A DNA stretch of 64,000 bases, taken from Lepiota brunneoincarnata. Lineage: Eukaryota; Basidiomycota; Agaricomycetes; Agaricales; Agaricaceae. Of this stretch, positions 1 through 10,616 are shown piece after piece. Each line of letters starts with the position of its first letter. Position 1 is the first letter of the stretch. The stretch is taken from the NCBI GenBank assembly GCA_023014365.1, contig JAEBUN010000053.1, positions 124,001-188,000 on the forward strand. The letters are read 5' to 3'. The position numbers were made by a program, and so were the translations under genes. Under the pieces are notes generated by a model. It did not search any database and was not told where the DNA came from. It saw only the letters and a list, made by a program, of their open reading frames with translations.

Positions 1-425
1 TCGTCATAACTTTCGGCTCCCATACAAACAAATAATCCTTCATTCCAGCTGAATCGGCCCTGATGCATGGAGCTCGGGCGAAAGGGGTTGACGCATCATC
101 TCGAATACATGCGACGTTTCAGAAATCAAACGACCCTTGGAACACGCAAGGGCCTCAGGAGATCCAGCATCATGTACATAGTTGGACCCAAGTCGTAGCC
201 GTTCCCGCACCCTCTTCGATCGGCGGTGTGTTCCCTGGAAGCAATTTTTTCCTCGGCCACCATTCATTTACGCGTCGACTGTTTCGCTTGAGAAGTGTTT
301 GATGGTTCGCCCTTGCCTTGCTTCTATTACTGAGTTTAAATACTGTTGATTGTCACCGTTGTCAGGGCAAAAAGGTGGAAAGAGGTAAATTCAGTCATAC
401 GCCCCGCCTCTTATTAGTCTCTGGG

Positions 426-767
426 TCATTCTTTTTCGTCAAAGAAAACGCTAGTTCCGGGTCCTCCATCAGTGACTTGAAATTCAACCACTGCTTCCTG
501 GGAGGGCTGGGCCTTCTCCAGCAAACTTGAAACTTTCCGAGTTATCCTTTTCGCTAGTGAACCCATCTGGTGGTCATCATCGTCGTCAGGGGAAGGAGCC
601 AAGGTTTGTGAATGACTAGGAGGTGGGCGCACCCGCGATTTTTTTGCGGACGCTCCAGCCTTTTTTGCCTATATTAGCAAGTATGACTTGGGCATAGAGA
701 GGTTCAGCCATACCTGGGGTCTGCCGGGTTCCTTGGCCTTGACCTTGTTTCTTTTGTCATCGCCCAT
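426..767 (-). CDS. Small Lys-rich tandem-family protein, copy 1
   Basis: Function unknown; I do not recognise the family. Three exons fit GT-AG splicing: 767-714 (18 codons, start MGDDKRNKVKAKEPGRPQ), 659-633 (exactly 9 codons, AGASAKKSR) and 566-426. Both introns are phase 0. The predicted product is about 73 residues with a strongly basic N-terminus and no visible signal peptide or membrane segment. The same exon plan is present in three more units of the array. In this copy the third exon stops at 426. Sequence corresponding to the C-terminus of copies 3 and 4 (LNLPLST) lies further on near 362-400, but behind an in-frame TGA, so this copy is shortened relative to them. A TATATAA box lies 113 nt upstream of the ATG. 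Confidence 0.5.
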
Positions 768-879
768 ACTATACCCGCAATCTGAGTGAGAGATGATTCA
801 GTCCTACTGATGTAGGGACAAGATTTGGGAGACAAGAGGGCTGTGATGGATTATTGGCGATGCTTGAGGACATGCCAGT

Positions 880-886
880 TTATATA
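880..886 (-). promoter_or_regulatory. TATA box of Lys-rich gene copy 1
   Basis: Read on the minus strand this is TATATAA, 113 nt before the ATG at 767. The same box at the same relative place precedes all four array copies (113-134 nt), and a TATATAA also precedes the distant fifth copy. Confidence 0.5.
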
Positions 887-2934
887 CGTGATAACCTCCC
901 GTAGGAAATCTGGACAAATCCAGGGGCTTAGAATCCATTGGAATTCAAGTCTGGGAAATCTGGGGCTTTTTCGATTCCCGCAGCTTGAAATTCCCTGTTC
1001 CCAATCAAGTGTGGCTTGGAGAGAGACCGTGTTCCGGGGTGGAGCAACGCTGGGCAAAGCCTATAAATGGCGCGTCCAACTTGATCTGCATGTCCCAAAG
1101 AGTCGATCAAGCGTTTGGGAAGGGGTCGGGACATCATTTCTGGGATCATTTGAAACCCTTAGATTTTATCTGACTGCCTGCGAGTAGTCACTGGGTCAGT
1201 GCGTTCCGGTCACGGGGCCGCTGAAATCACAATCATTATATGCTCAAGTCGACCAACGGAGTGGAGAGCCACCTGGTGATAGAACCCTGATACTTTTATT
1301 GTTACATACGACCGTTGGAGAAAATCTGGACACACAAATCCCTTGCCCTTGGTACATAACTGGGCAATTGGGACACACTTACTTATGCTGTGCGGTGATG
1401 TTCACACGGCTTCGAACATCTGTTCATCCTCATCAAAAATGGTCAAAAGGCACTTTTTAGTGACAAATTGCAATTAGCAGTGTACATATGAACTCGATTG
1501 CGCTTTCGCCTGTTTGGTTGTTTGGTTTTGGTGACTGTTGGTGTTTGGATCTACCAAGTCCCGACGTTTGTTCCAACACGAATCCCAAAGATCTGTCCAT
1601 TTATTGCCCACATAATTACCCCTACATACCGTTTCGCACTTAGCTATGATCATCCAAGGCAATACAATATGTAAAAGCACTCCCGTCACCTTGAAGAGTT
1701 ATGGTCTAATGTATAATTAAATAAGTGACTCATACTCGCAAACCCTCTTGAATATTCACTCGTCATCTGAATCCGCTGGGGGTGCAATAATTTGACCCAA
1801 GTTCAGCATCCAGTTCCACTGCCGTGTATGCCCCCTCCGTTCACTGGAGGACATATACAGGAGTTTACCTGTGGTGAACCGGACGACAGAGATGACTTTG
1901 ACTATCTACTCCAATTCACCCCAATCAACTCGTATACCATAGGCTGCGTATGTCCCCATGGCGCATTTCATATATTCCTGCAATGAAGTCAAGCTGATCA
2001 TTAGATTGATATGACAAGTTTCAACTTCTCCCTTCCAAGTTTCACCTGCGTTCTTGTTCTTAGTGACTTGCTAGACCGCTTGTCAATACTACTGTGGCTT
2101 CGCCATAGCTTCGGCTCCTATATAAACTGAATCGATGGCTGATGCATGGAACTCGAGTGAAAGGAGTTGACCGCACCATCTCGAACACATGTGACGTTTC
2201 ATCAGGCATCAAACAACCTTGGAACACACAAGGACCTCAGGGGGCTCAGCATCATGTACCCAGTTGGACCCACGTTTTGGCGGTCTGCTTAGTGGTGATA
2301 GTGTGAACGGAGGGAAACGCATCCTGCGCGAAGTAGCATATCACGCGCTCCCTCCTCACTATTGTTTCACCAGCTCCCAACGCGTCTCGACTCCCGAGGC
2401 GTTGTCACTCCTGGTGGCATGACACCCCCTAGCGTAGCTTTCCTTCATTGTCTCCGTAGATACCCTTCACTTTCCATCACAACATATTTCACTTTTCACA
2501 GCTGATTGACTCGGGCTCGTAGTGTAAATTTGGGTGCCCAAGCACCTCGCTATGGGCAGAACCCTCACACCTCTCTTCTCGTTCGTCTCTCGCTTTTTTT
2601 ATCCCTACTGTCCTTACTCGTACTCCTATAATCTATCTTTTCCTCTCTCCTCGAAGAATTCGAGCCCGAGCAGTCGTTTCGCCGGCTGCACTCGCTTTTT
2701 AATCACTTTATTCTCAACATCACTGACCGGTCTTCAATGGATCCCAAGTAGTAGCCATTCCCGCACCTCTTCGATCAACGGCGTGTTCTCTGGAACCCTC
2801 GAGTAATTTCCCCCCACGGCCACCACTCATTTACTCCTCGTCTTTTTTGGTTTAGGAGTGCCCCTCTTGGTGGGCCATGACTAAGCAACTCCATCATATG
2901 TGGCGATTTCGTTGAGAATTCAAGTACGTCATCT
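887..2934. other. Inter-gene part of array units 1 and 2
   Basis: No gene is supported. The stretch holds sequence shared with 6270-6600 and 9410-9770 (upstream of copies 3 and 4) and with 5130-5450 and 8260-8580 (downstream of the next copies). Short open frames here are not preserved between units. Confidence 0.55.
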
Positions 2935-3248
2935 TCAGAGGGCCGCCGTACGCCATCTTTGGAGGGCCGCAGGCACAGGAGTCCAAGATTTGTAACTGCC
3001 CGAGATATACGTTTTCTTGACCGAACGGATCTGTTGGCCATCATCGTCGTCAGGAGGGAGGACCAGGGTTTGTGAATAGCTAGGAGGTGGGACGTACCGG
3101 CGGCTTACTTGTGGGCGCTGCAGCCTTTTTTTTTTGCCCATATCAGTAACTATGACTTGGGCATAGAGAGGTTCAGACATACCTGAGGTTTGCCGGATTT
3201 CCTGACCTCACCCTTGCCCTTGTTCTTGCCTCCGTTGTTATCACCCAT
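2935..3248 (-). CDS. Small Lys-rich tandem-family protein, copy 2
   Basis: Same three-exon plan: 3248-3183 (22 codons, very basic, beginning MGDNNGGKNKGKG), 3124-3098 (9 codons, AAAPTSKPP) and 3030-2935. Introns are phase 0. The product is about 62 residues and ends TAAL. Its third exon bears little resemblance to that of the other copies, although the promoter, both introns and the 27-nt middle exon are plainly homologous. No known domain; function unknown. A TATATAA box lies 134 nt upstream. Confidence 0.5.
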
Positions 3249-3381
3249 ATCGTCCACGTGGTCGGCTCCTAATTGGTACAAAACCGAGTGAGAGATGATT
3301 CAGTCCTACTGATGTTGGTACGAGATTTGGAAGACAAGAGGATCGTAGTGGATTATTGGCGGTGCTTGAGGACATGTCGGC

Positions 3382-3388
3382 TTATATA
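3382..3388 (-). promoter_or_regulatory. TATA box of Lys-rich gene copy 2
   Basis: TATATAA on the minus strand, 134 nt before the ATG at 3248, at the position conserved in all array copies. Confidence 0.5.
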
Positions 3389-4207
3389 CGTATGGTGACT
3401 TCCCGTAGAAAAAGCTGGACAAATAGAGGAGCTCAGAATGTGTTGAAACTCAAGTCTGGGATGCCCGCAAATTTGAAATTTGTCTTCGGCATCTCGGCGT
3501 TATCCTTTCTGGAATCTTGAATCGACTGACGGAGTGGAGAGCCACCTCACTTTTATTGTTACATGCAACCAACGAATCGCCTGCCCTTACTACATACCTG
3601 TGCATATAGACAATTGGCGTCTGTTCACTGGTCAAATAGGTGCTTTTCTGGAGGTTTCGAACAGGATATGGAGATACGGATATTTAAGTTCGAAACAATC
3701 TATTCCTGTATTCCCCTGATTTGATGAACTGTTGCCTCGGAGAACTTGAAGAATTGGGGTCCACTCGCCGCCCTCGGGAACTTCCCCTGCTGGAGGACGC
3801 CGCGGCGGCATTCGACTGGCAATCACGGAAAAATGATGTTTTGTTGAGAAGGGAAAGGTCTGGGTGACCTGGCCTTCTTGTGCTTGCTTCAAATCCCCCC
3901 CAAATCGTCATCACTATTTGAAACGACGAAGTCCCAATGATACAATCAAAGAATGGCGTAACACCATTCCTTACGATCATCCAAGGCAATAAAATATATT
4001 CCGGTCATGTATGAGCACTTCCCGTCACCCTGAAGAGCTATGTTGGTCTAATGTTAAGTGACTCGGGTGTTAAAGTCTTTTACCGAGTGCAGTACTTTGT
4101 GATGAATGATGCAATGGAGGAACGGATGCGCCTGTGCGCACATGTATCCCCTCCTCACCATTGTCCTACCCACTCCTTGACATGCCAACACATTCGTCAA
4201 GAATCAG
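3389..4207. other. Inter-gene stretch, no supported gene
   Basis: Contains unit-shared sequence. For example 3655-3990 resembles 9895-10180, with the same GATGAACTGT and AAAAATGATGTTTTGTTGAG blocks. Open frames on either strand are not conserved between units. Confidence 0.5.
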
Positions 4208-4429
4208 ATGCTCAGTACCGCCTTAGTAGCACGATGCCTGCTTTTAGCACACCGGTGGTGTTCTCCATTTATTTTCCTTAGCTGCTGTATTGACCTCCTG
4301 TCTGGTATATTCTATAGCTCCCAAACGTCTATCACGGACTCATGGTATATACAATGGGCACTTGAGAACTCCAATTTCACAGCAAATAGCTCCCCTCTTG
4401 CTCCTTTGACGAGCGGTAGACTCTCCTAG
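4208..4429 (+). pseudogene. Shortened secreted/membrane-protein remnant (unit 2)
   Basis: An open frame of 73 codons with a hydrophobic start. It ends in the peptide NSNFTANSSPLAPL followed by SGRLS and a stop. The same ending, with one or two changes, closes the shortened gene at 7029. Its 5' part does not match the other copies, so two different 5' ends have been joined to the same 3' block. It occupies the place in the unit where copies 3 and 4 have the membrane-protein gene. It may be a decayed paralogue rather than an expressed gene. Function unknown. Confidence 0.3.
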
Positions 4430-5767
4430 AAGTGGTGAGTGAGAGATGAGAAGTGTGTTACACAGTGATATAAAATTTTCTATGCAAAATATAGCTTGAA
4501 GAAATATGACATTGGTAGGGATGGCAAAATAAGGAAGAAAATCCGTATATTCCCTCCAAGTAGGAAGGCGAGAGAGGAGGGTATGGGAGAGTAATTGATA
4601 ACGGTGATCGAATGTTGCAATCCAAAGGGCTCAGACCCTGAGGCAATATCAATCTCGATAATTAGTTGTTTTTGGGAGGACTTATGCGGGTCTCGCCCTT
4701 GCGGACGGGCTCATCAGAAGGCTTAACCACTGCCCTAACCCGCCTTGCCTCGTGTAGCGACAGAATTAGACTTTCTAACTTAAGGTGGCTGTGAGGGAGT
4801 ATGAATCAATATATTAATTGATCTGCCGGGTCCCGGAGGCACCCCGTACAGATGCGTAGAATAAGGGGGCTGGGCCTGGGGCATCCCTCCCACTCAGACC
4901 CCTCACGACATGGGGCCTGATGAGAGGCTGACCTATTGCGTAGTCTTTTACATCATGGCTTTTTATCGATCTTATCCCTCATCAGGCTGGCCGTCTCCGA
5001 AGATAGGGCAGCAAGCTGCGAAAGCGCGAGGTCTTGGGGGTTGAACCAAGATATATTACTCGGCGTCTTGGACCAATCTGTTTCCCGCAACCCTCTTGAA
5101 TATTCACTACTCATCCGGATCCGCTTGAGGCACAATAGTTTGATCCAAGATCAGTACCCAGTTCCACTGCTGAGTATGCATCCTCCGTTCACTGGAGGTC
5201 ATATACAGAAGTCGACCCGTGGTGAACCAGACCACAGGGATGACTTTGACTATCTCCTCCAGTTCACCCCAATCAACTCGTATACCATAGGCTTGCGAAT
5301 GTCTCCCATGGCACATTTCATGTATTCCTGCAATCAATTCAAGCTGACCATTAGACTGGCATGACAAGTATCGACCCTCCCATCCAAGTTCCACCTGCGT
5401 TTGTGTTCTTGGTGACTTACTAACCCGCCTGTCAATACCCCTGTGGCTTCATCATAACTTTCGGCTCCCACATAAACAAATAGAGTCTTCTCTCATTGCA
5501 CGGAGCTCAGGTGGACGAGGTTGACGAATCATCTCGAATACATGTGACTTTTCAGAAATCAAACAATCTTTGGAACACACAAGGACCTCAAGGGGCCTAG
5601 CATTATGTACTTGGTTGGGCCCTAGTAGTAGCACTTCCGGCACTTGCTCGATTCCCCGGATCTCCCGAGCAATTTTCCCCTTGGCCACCATTCATTTACG
5701 CTTCTGCTGTCCGTCATTGGAAGTGTTTGATGGTGATCCATTGTCACTCTGTTGGTCGTCATCGTTG
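4430..5767. other. Inter-gene part of array unit 3
   Basis: Matches 7343-8897 at high similarity, apart from an insertion of about 200 bases at 7550-7750. No gene is supported. The 79-codon minus frame at 5452-5691 is open in three units but changes amino acids freely and is broken in the second unit, so it is probably 3' flank. Confidence 0.55.
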
Positions 5768-6141
5768 TCAGAGCGGGGAGGTGGAAAGGGGTAAGTTAAG
5801 TCTAGCCTTGGGTTTTACACCGGCGGTCACCATCGATAGCTGTTCATCAAGCGTGTTGATTACATGGTTCGCGGCAAACTTAGTGGCCGGGTGCCTGCTC
5901 ATATAGTTTCCAATTGACGTAGTTATCCTAGTCGCCCCAGATTTTACCTGTTTGCCATCATCGTCGGAGGAGGAAGGAGCCAGGGTCTGTGAATAGCTAG
6001 GAGGTGGCTTACCAGCGATTTGGTTTTGGACGTTGCAGCCTTTTTTGCTCATATCAGTGAATATGGCTTGGAGATGGAGAAGCTCAGCCATACCTTTCCG
6101 AGTCCCTTGGCCCCGTTATTGTCTCCTTTGCCATCACTCAT
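5768..6141 (-). CDS. Small Lys-rich tandem-family protein, copy 3
   Basis: Exons 6141-6094 (16 codons, MSDGKGDNNGAKGLGK), 6039-6013 (9 codons, AATSKTKSL) and 5947-5768 (60 codons including stop). Both introns are phase 0 with GTATGG/AAAG and GTAAGC/ACAG ends. The product is 84 residues and ends PKARLNLPLSTSPL. The third exon has exactly the same length (180 nt) as that of copy 4 and shares this ending, but the rest differs at most residues. The introns and promoter of the two copies are nearly identical. No recognised domain; function unknown. Confidence 0.6.
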
Positions 6142-6264
6142 TCTATACCCGTAGTCGGCTCCTAATCTGAGTGAGAGATGATTCAGTCCTACTGATGTAG
6201 GGACAAGATTTGAAAGGCAAGAGGGCTGCAATGGATTATTGGTGATGGTTGAGGACATTCCAGC

Positions 6265-6271
6265 TTATATA
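6265..6271 (-). promoter_or_regulatory. TATA box of Lys-rich gene copy 3
   Basis: TATATAA on the minus strand, 124 nt before the ATG at 6141, the same distance as in copy 4. Confidence 0.5.
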
Positions 6272-7028
6272 CCACGGAAAGTGTGCTCAGGTCACAGGGC
6301 ACTGAAACCACAAGAATTTTGCTCAAGTCGACCGACGGAGCAGAGAACCACCTCGTGATGGAACCCTGCCACCTTTATGGTCACATACGACCATTGGAGA
6401 AAATCTGGACACACAAATCGCTTGTCCTTGATACATATCTCTGCATATATGCGGTAATTGGGACACACGAACTGCTGCACACACGACTCCGAGCATCTGC
6501 TCGTCCTCATCAGAAATGGTCAGAAGACACTTTTCAATGACAAAGCAATTAACAACGCGGGTATGAACTCGATTGCGATTTCGCCTGCCGGTTTATCTGA
6601 TTTTGATGGCTGTTGAAGGCAATACCTTCCGGTAGTGTAGCAGGCACTCCCTTCCAAATCCTTGGCTTGGCAAGGTGAAGAACCAGACCGCCCCAACACA
6701 CGATCAATTACGTAACTTGGGGTGTAAATTAAAATTCCCGAGACTTTTGCGATGCGGAGAATTCTGAAGCAATGCCATTCTCCTTGGTTCTGTTACCATC
6801 TAATCCCCTTGTATATTCACAACTCTCTGCAGGGGCTCGTCCTGTTTCTGCTCCCCGGTGCAACGCATCTTGCCCCTCCCCCTCGCCCACTCCACCTCTC
6901 GGTAGTTAATCTGGTACGTGCCCCTTGAGATATGAGAATAGCGCTTCACTGTTTCTCAGACGTGTACCTGTGTCAATTCCGCACTTATCACCATCCACCA
7001 AAAACCAGCCCTCCCGAAGACACTCACG
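6272..7028. other. Promoter-side stretch between divergent genes
   Basis: Upstream region shared by the minus-strand Lys-rich gene and the plus-strand membrane-protein copy. 6610-7028 is almost identical to 10208-10616, the upstream region of the complete membrane-protein gene, so it probably holds that gene's promoter. No coding region is supported. Confidence 0.5.
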
Positions 7029-7340
7029 ATGCCCACCCACACATACATTCACCTCTTGTTTCTTACCATTCTAACTCTCGCCTCTGCCACGCAGCATTTC
7101 ATTCACGTAACGGTCGAAAACACGGACCTCTTGATATCCTATTGGCCTCCCACAGCATGGCACAGAATCACAAACCAGGGAGGCTCTCACGACGGGCTCG
7201 ATCTGTCACTGTACCCCGGCTGTGCATCCACGACGTACCGTGGCCTGCGTACGACAACTAGGACCACCCCAACGAACACCTCCAATTTCATAGCAAATAG
7301 CTCCCCTCTTGCTCCTTTGAAGAGTGGTAGACTCTCTTAG
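7029..7340 (+). pseudogene. Truncated copy of the array membrane-protein gene
   Basis: The first 83 codons are nearly identical to those of the complete gene at 10617, including the same signal peptide (MPTHTYIHLLFLTILTLASA) and the WPPTAWHRIT block. After TTRTTPTN the similarity stops. The frame runs into the foreign ending NFIANSSPLAPLKSGRLS and a stop, so the rest of the ectodomain, the membrane segment and the tail are missing. It could still yield a short secreted protein of 103 residues. I read it as a duplicate broken by recombination with the 3' block also found at 4370-4429. Confidence 0.55.
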
Positions 7341-8897
7341 AAGTGGTGAGTGAGAGATGAGAAGTGTGTTACACAGTGATATAAATTTTTCTATGCAAAA
7401 TATAGCTTGAAGAAATTTGACATTGGTAGGGATGGCAAAATAAGGAAGAAAATCCGTATATTCCCTCCAAGTAGGAAGGCGAGAGAGGAGGGTATGGGAG
7501 AGTAATTGATAACGGTGATCAAATGTTGCAATCCAAAGGGGCTCAGATATAGATGCTCTGAGGTCCCTGATTGGAGATCGTATAAGAGGTTGCACACGAT
7601 TTCAGGCTCTTCCTCCACTCTCCTCCACCCTCCGACAGATCAGAGCCCGGAGCGAGCGTTTCGCTGATTGCAACCGCATTTGCCTGACCTTTCATTTTGG
7701 TGACACTGTCACTCTCCGACCTTCAGTAGGTCACTCCGGAGAACTCTGAAGCAATATCATTCTCGATAAATAGTTGGTTTTCGGGAGGACTTATGCGGGT
7801 TTCGCCCTTGCGAAGGGGCTCATCAGAGGGCTTAAGCGCTGCCCTAACCCACCCTGGCTCGTGTAGCGATAGAATCAGACTGTCTAACTTAAGGTGGCTA
7901 TGGGGGAGTATGACTCAATATATTAATTGATCTGCCGGGGACCAGCTAGCGCGCCGGGGTTCCTCTGGGACCCGTACAGATACGTAGAATAGGGGGGACT
8001 GGGCCTGGGGCATCCACCCCACTCGGACCCCTCACGACATGGTGCCTGATGAGAGGCTGGCCTATTGCGTAATCTTTTACACCATGGCTTTTTATCGATT
8101 TTATCCCTCATCAGGCCGGCCGTCTCCGAAGATAGGGCAGCAAGCTGTGAAAGTGCAAGGTCTTGGGTGGCTGAACCAAGATTTATTGCTTGGCTCCTTG
8201 GATCAATCTGTGTCCCGCAACCCTCTTGAATATTCACCACTCATCCGGATCCGCTTGAGGCACAACAGTTTGATCCAAGATCAGTACCCAGTTCCACTGC
8301 TAGGTATGCATCCTCCGTTCACTGGAGGTCATATACAGAAGTCGACACGTGGCGAACCAGACCACAGGGATGGCTCTGACTATCTACTCCAGTTCACCCC
8401 AATCAACTCGTATACCATAGGCTCGCGAATGTCCCCCATGGCACATTTCATGTATTCCTGCAATCAATTCAAGCTGATCATTAGACTGATATGACAAGTA
8501 TCGACTCTCCCATCCAAGTTCCACCCGCGTTTGTGTTCTTGGTGACTTACTAACCCGCCTGTCAATACCCCTGTGGCTTCATCATAACTTTCGGCTCCCA
8601 CATAAACGGGTGGAGTCTTCTTTCATTGCACGGAGCTCCAGTGGAAGTGGTTGACGAACCATCTCGAATACATGTGACTTTTCAGAAATCAAACAATCCT
8701 TGGAACACACAAGGACCTCAGGGGGCCTAGCATTATGTACTTGGTTGGACCCTAGTAGTAGCACTTCCGGCACTTTTTCGATTCCCCGGAACCCCCGAGC
8801 AATTTCCCCCTTGGCTGCCATTCATTTACGCTTCCGCCGTCCCTCTTTGGAAGCGTTTGATGGTGATCCACTGCCACCCTGTTGGTCGTCACTGTTT
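7341..8897. other. Inter-gene part of array unit 4
   Basis: Homologous to 4430-5767 with an extra 200 bases near 7550-7750. No gene is supported. The short minus frame at 8582-8821 lies just 3' of Lys-rich copy 4 and is discussed under rejected items. Confidence 0.55.
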
Positions 8898-9277
8898 TCA
8901 GAGCGGAAAGGTGGAAAGAGGTAAATTAAGTCTAGCCTTGGGTGGTGAAAAAGGGCCCAACAGCCGTCGCGGGTCATGAACCACAGCGTCAACATGTTTT
9001 ACGGCCTCGTCGGAGGGTGGGTGGCGGTCGGCATACGTTAAAACTGGCCGAACCGCCGCTAGCGCTAGCGATGTTATCTGTTTGTCATGATCGTTGTCAG
9101 GGGAAGGAGCCAGGGTCTGTGAATAGCTAGGAGGTGGTTTACCACCGATTTAGTTGTGGACGCTGCAGCCTTTTTTGCCCATATCAGTAAACATGGCTTG
9201 GAGAAGGAGAAGCTCAGCCATACCCGAGCTTTTCCGGGTGGCTTGGCCTTCTTATTGGCTCCTTTGTCATCACCCAT
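8898..9277 (-). CDS. Small Lys-rich tandem-family protein, copy 4
   Basis: Exons 9277-9224 (18 codons, MGDDKGANKKAKPPGKAR), 9169-9143 (9 codons, AAASTTKSV) and 9077-8898 (60 codons including stop). Introns are phase 0. The product is 86 residues, basic at the N-terminus, and ends PKARLNLPLSTFPL. It has no signal peptide, membrane segment or motif I recognise. A continuous frame also runs through the first intron (54 nt, a multiple of three), so intron retention would give a longer in-frame product. The third exon differs strongly from copy 3 while the flanking non-coding DNA does not. Confidence 0.6.
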
Positions 9278-9400
9278 ACTATCCTCGTAGTCGGCTCCTA
9301 ATCTGAGTGAGAGATGATTCAGTCCTACTGATGTAGGGATAAGATTTGAAAGGCAAGAGGGCTGCAATGGATTATTGGCGAGGCTTGAGGACATTTCAGC

Positions 9401-9407
9401 TTATATA
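9401..9407 (-). promoter_or_regulatory. TATA box of Lys-rich gene copy 4
   Basis: TATATAA on the minus strand, 124 nt before the ATG at 9277. Confidence 0.5.
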
Positions 9408-10616
9408 CCACGGAAAGTGTGTTCAGGTCACAGGGCACTGAAACCACAAGAATTTTGCTCAAGTCGACCGACGGAGCAGAGAACCACCTCGTGATGGAAC
9501 CCTGGCACCTTTATTGTCACATACGACCATTGGAGAAAATCTGGACACACAAATCGCTTGTCCTTGATACATATCTCTGCATATAGGCGGTAATTGGGAC
9601 ACACTTGAGCTGCTGTGCGGTGATGTACACATGACTTCGAGCATCTGCTCTTCCTCATCAGAAATGGTCAAAAGATGCTTTTCAATGACAAAGCAACTAA
9701 CAACGCAGGTGTGAACTCGATTGCGATTTCGCCTGCCGGCTTGTCTGATTTTGATGGCTGTTGGTGTTTGGATCCACCGGGTCCCAACATATTTATTCCG
9801 AACCATAATATATTGTCCATTAATTGCCTACTTAATTACTCCTATATATCGCTTCGCACTTAGCTGTCGGGATACGCTCTTGATGGAGATTTGGGGAGGA
9901 TATAGAGATATGGTTATCTAAGTCCGAGATAATCTATTCCCATGACGCGATGAACTGTGGCATCGGACAACTTGCAAGAGGTCCACTTGCCGTCCTCGAG
10001 AACTTCTCTGCTGAAGGGCGCTGCAGTGGCACTCGACCTCTCAATCACGGAAAAATGATGTTTTGTTGAGGAGGGAAAGATCGGGGTGACCTGGCCCTCC
10101 TGTGCTTGTTTCAAATCCCCTCAAATCGTCATCGCTATCAAACAGTGAAGTCCCGATGATGCAAATAAAGAATGACGCGAACACCGGTGTCTTACAAGCA
10201 CCCGAGGCAATACCCTCCGGTCGTGTAGCAGGCACTCCCGTCCAGGACCTTGCCAAGGCAACATGAAGAGCCAGATTGTTCCAATACATGATCAATTACG
10301 TAACTTGGGTGTTAATTAAATTTCCCGAGACTTTTGCGATGCGGAGAATTCTGAAGCAATGCCATTCTCCTTGGTTCTGTTACCATCTAATCCCCTTGTA
10401 TATTCACAACTCTCTGCAGGGGCTCGTCCTGTTTCCTGCTCCCCGGTGCAGCGCACCTTGCCCCTCCCCCTCGCCCACTCCACCTCTCGGTAGTTAAACT
10501 GGTACGTGCCCCTTGAGATATGAGAATATCGCTTCACTGTTTCTCAGACGTGTACCTGTGTCAATTCCGCACTTATCACCATCCACCAAAAACCAGCCCT
10601 CCCGAAGACACTCACG
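9408..10616. other. Shared upstream region of two divergent genes
   Basis: No coding region is supported. 9410-9770 matches 6270-6610. 9770-10200 is absent from the third unit but resembles 3655-3990 of the second. 10208-10616 is the near-identical upstream region of both plus-strand membrane-protein copies. Confidence 0.5.

Noticed and set aside
5950..6012. Repeated peptide PPPSYSQTLAP in several units
   Set aside because: It lies between a GT donor and an ACAG acceptor, contains a CTGAC-type branch site in copies 1 and 4, and is skipped in the phase-0 model. I take it as intron sequence that looks conserved because the units are recent duplicates.
8582..8821. 79-codon minus frame just 3' of Lys-rich copy 4, also open at 5452-5691 and 40-267
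   Set aside because: Between copies 3 and 4 about 13 of 79 residues change for few base changes, as expected of non-coding DNA, and the frame is broken in the second unit. It starts right after the Lys-rich gene and is better read as its 3' flank.
9428..9658. Minus frames at 6292-6510 and 9428-9658 with similar 72-76 residue products
   Set aside because: They lie in the conserved upstream region of the array units. Similarity is explained by recent duplication, and the start regions differ by an indel.
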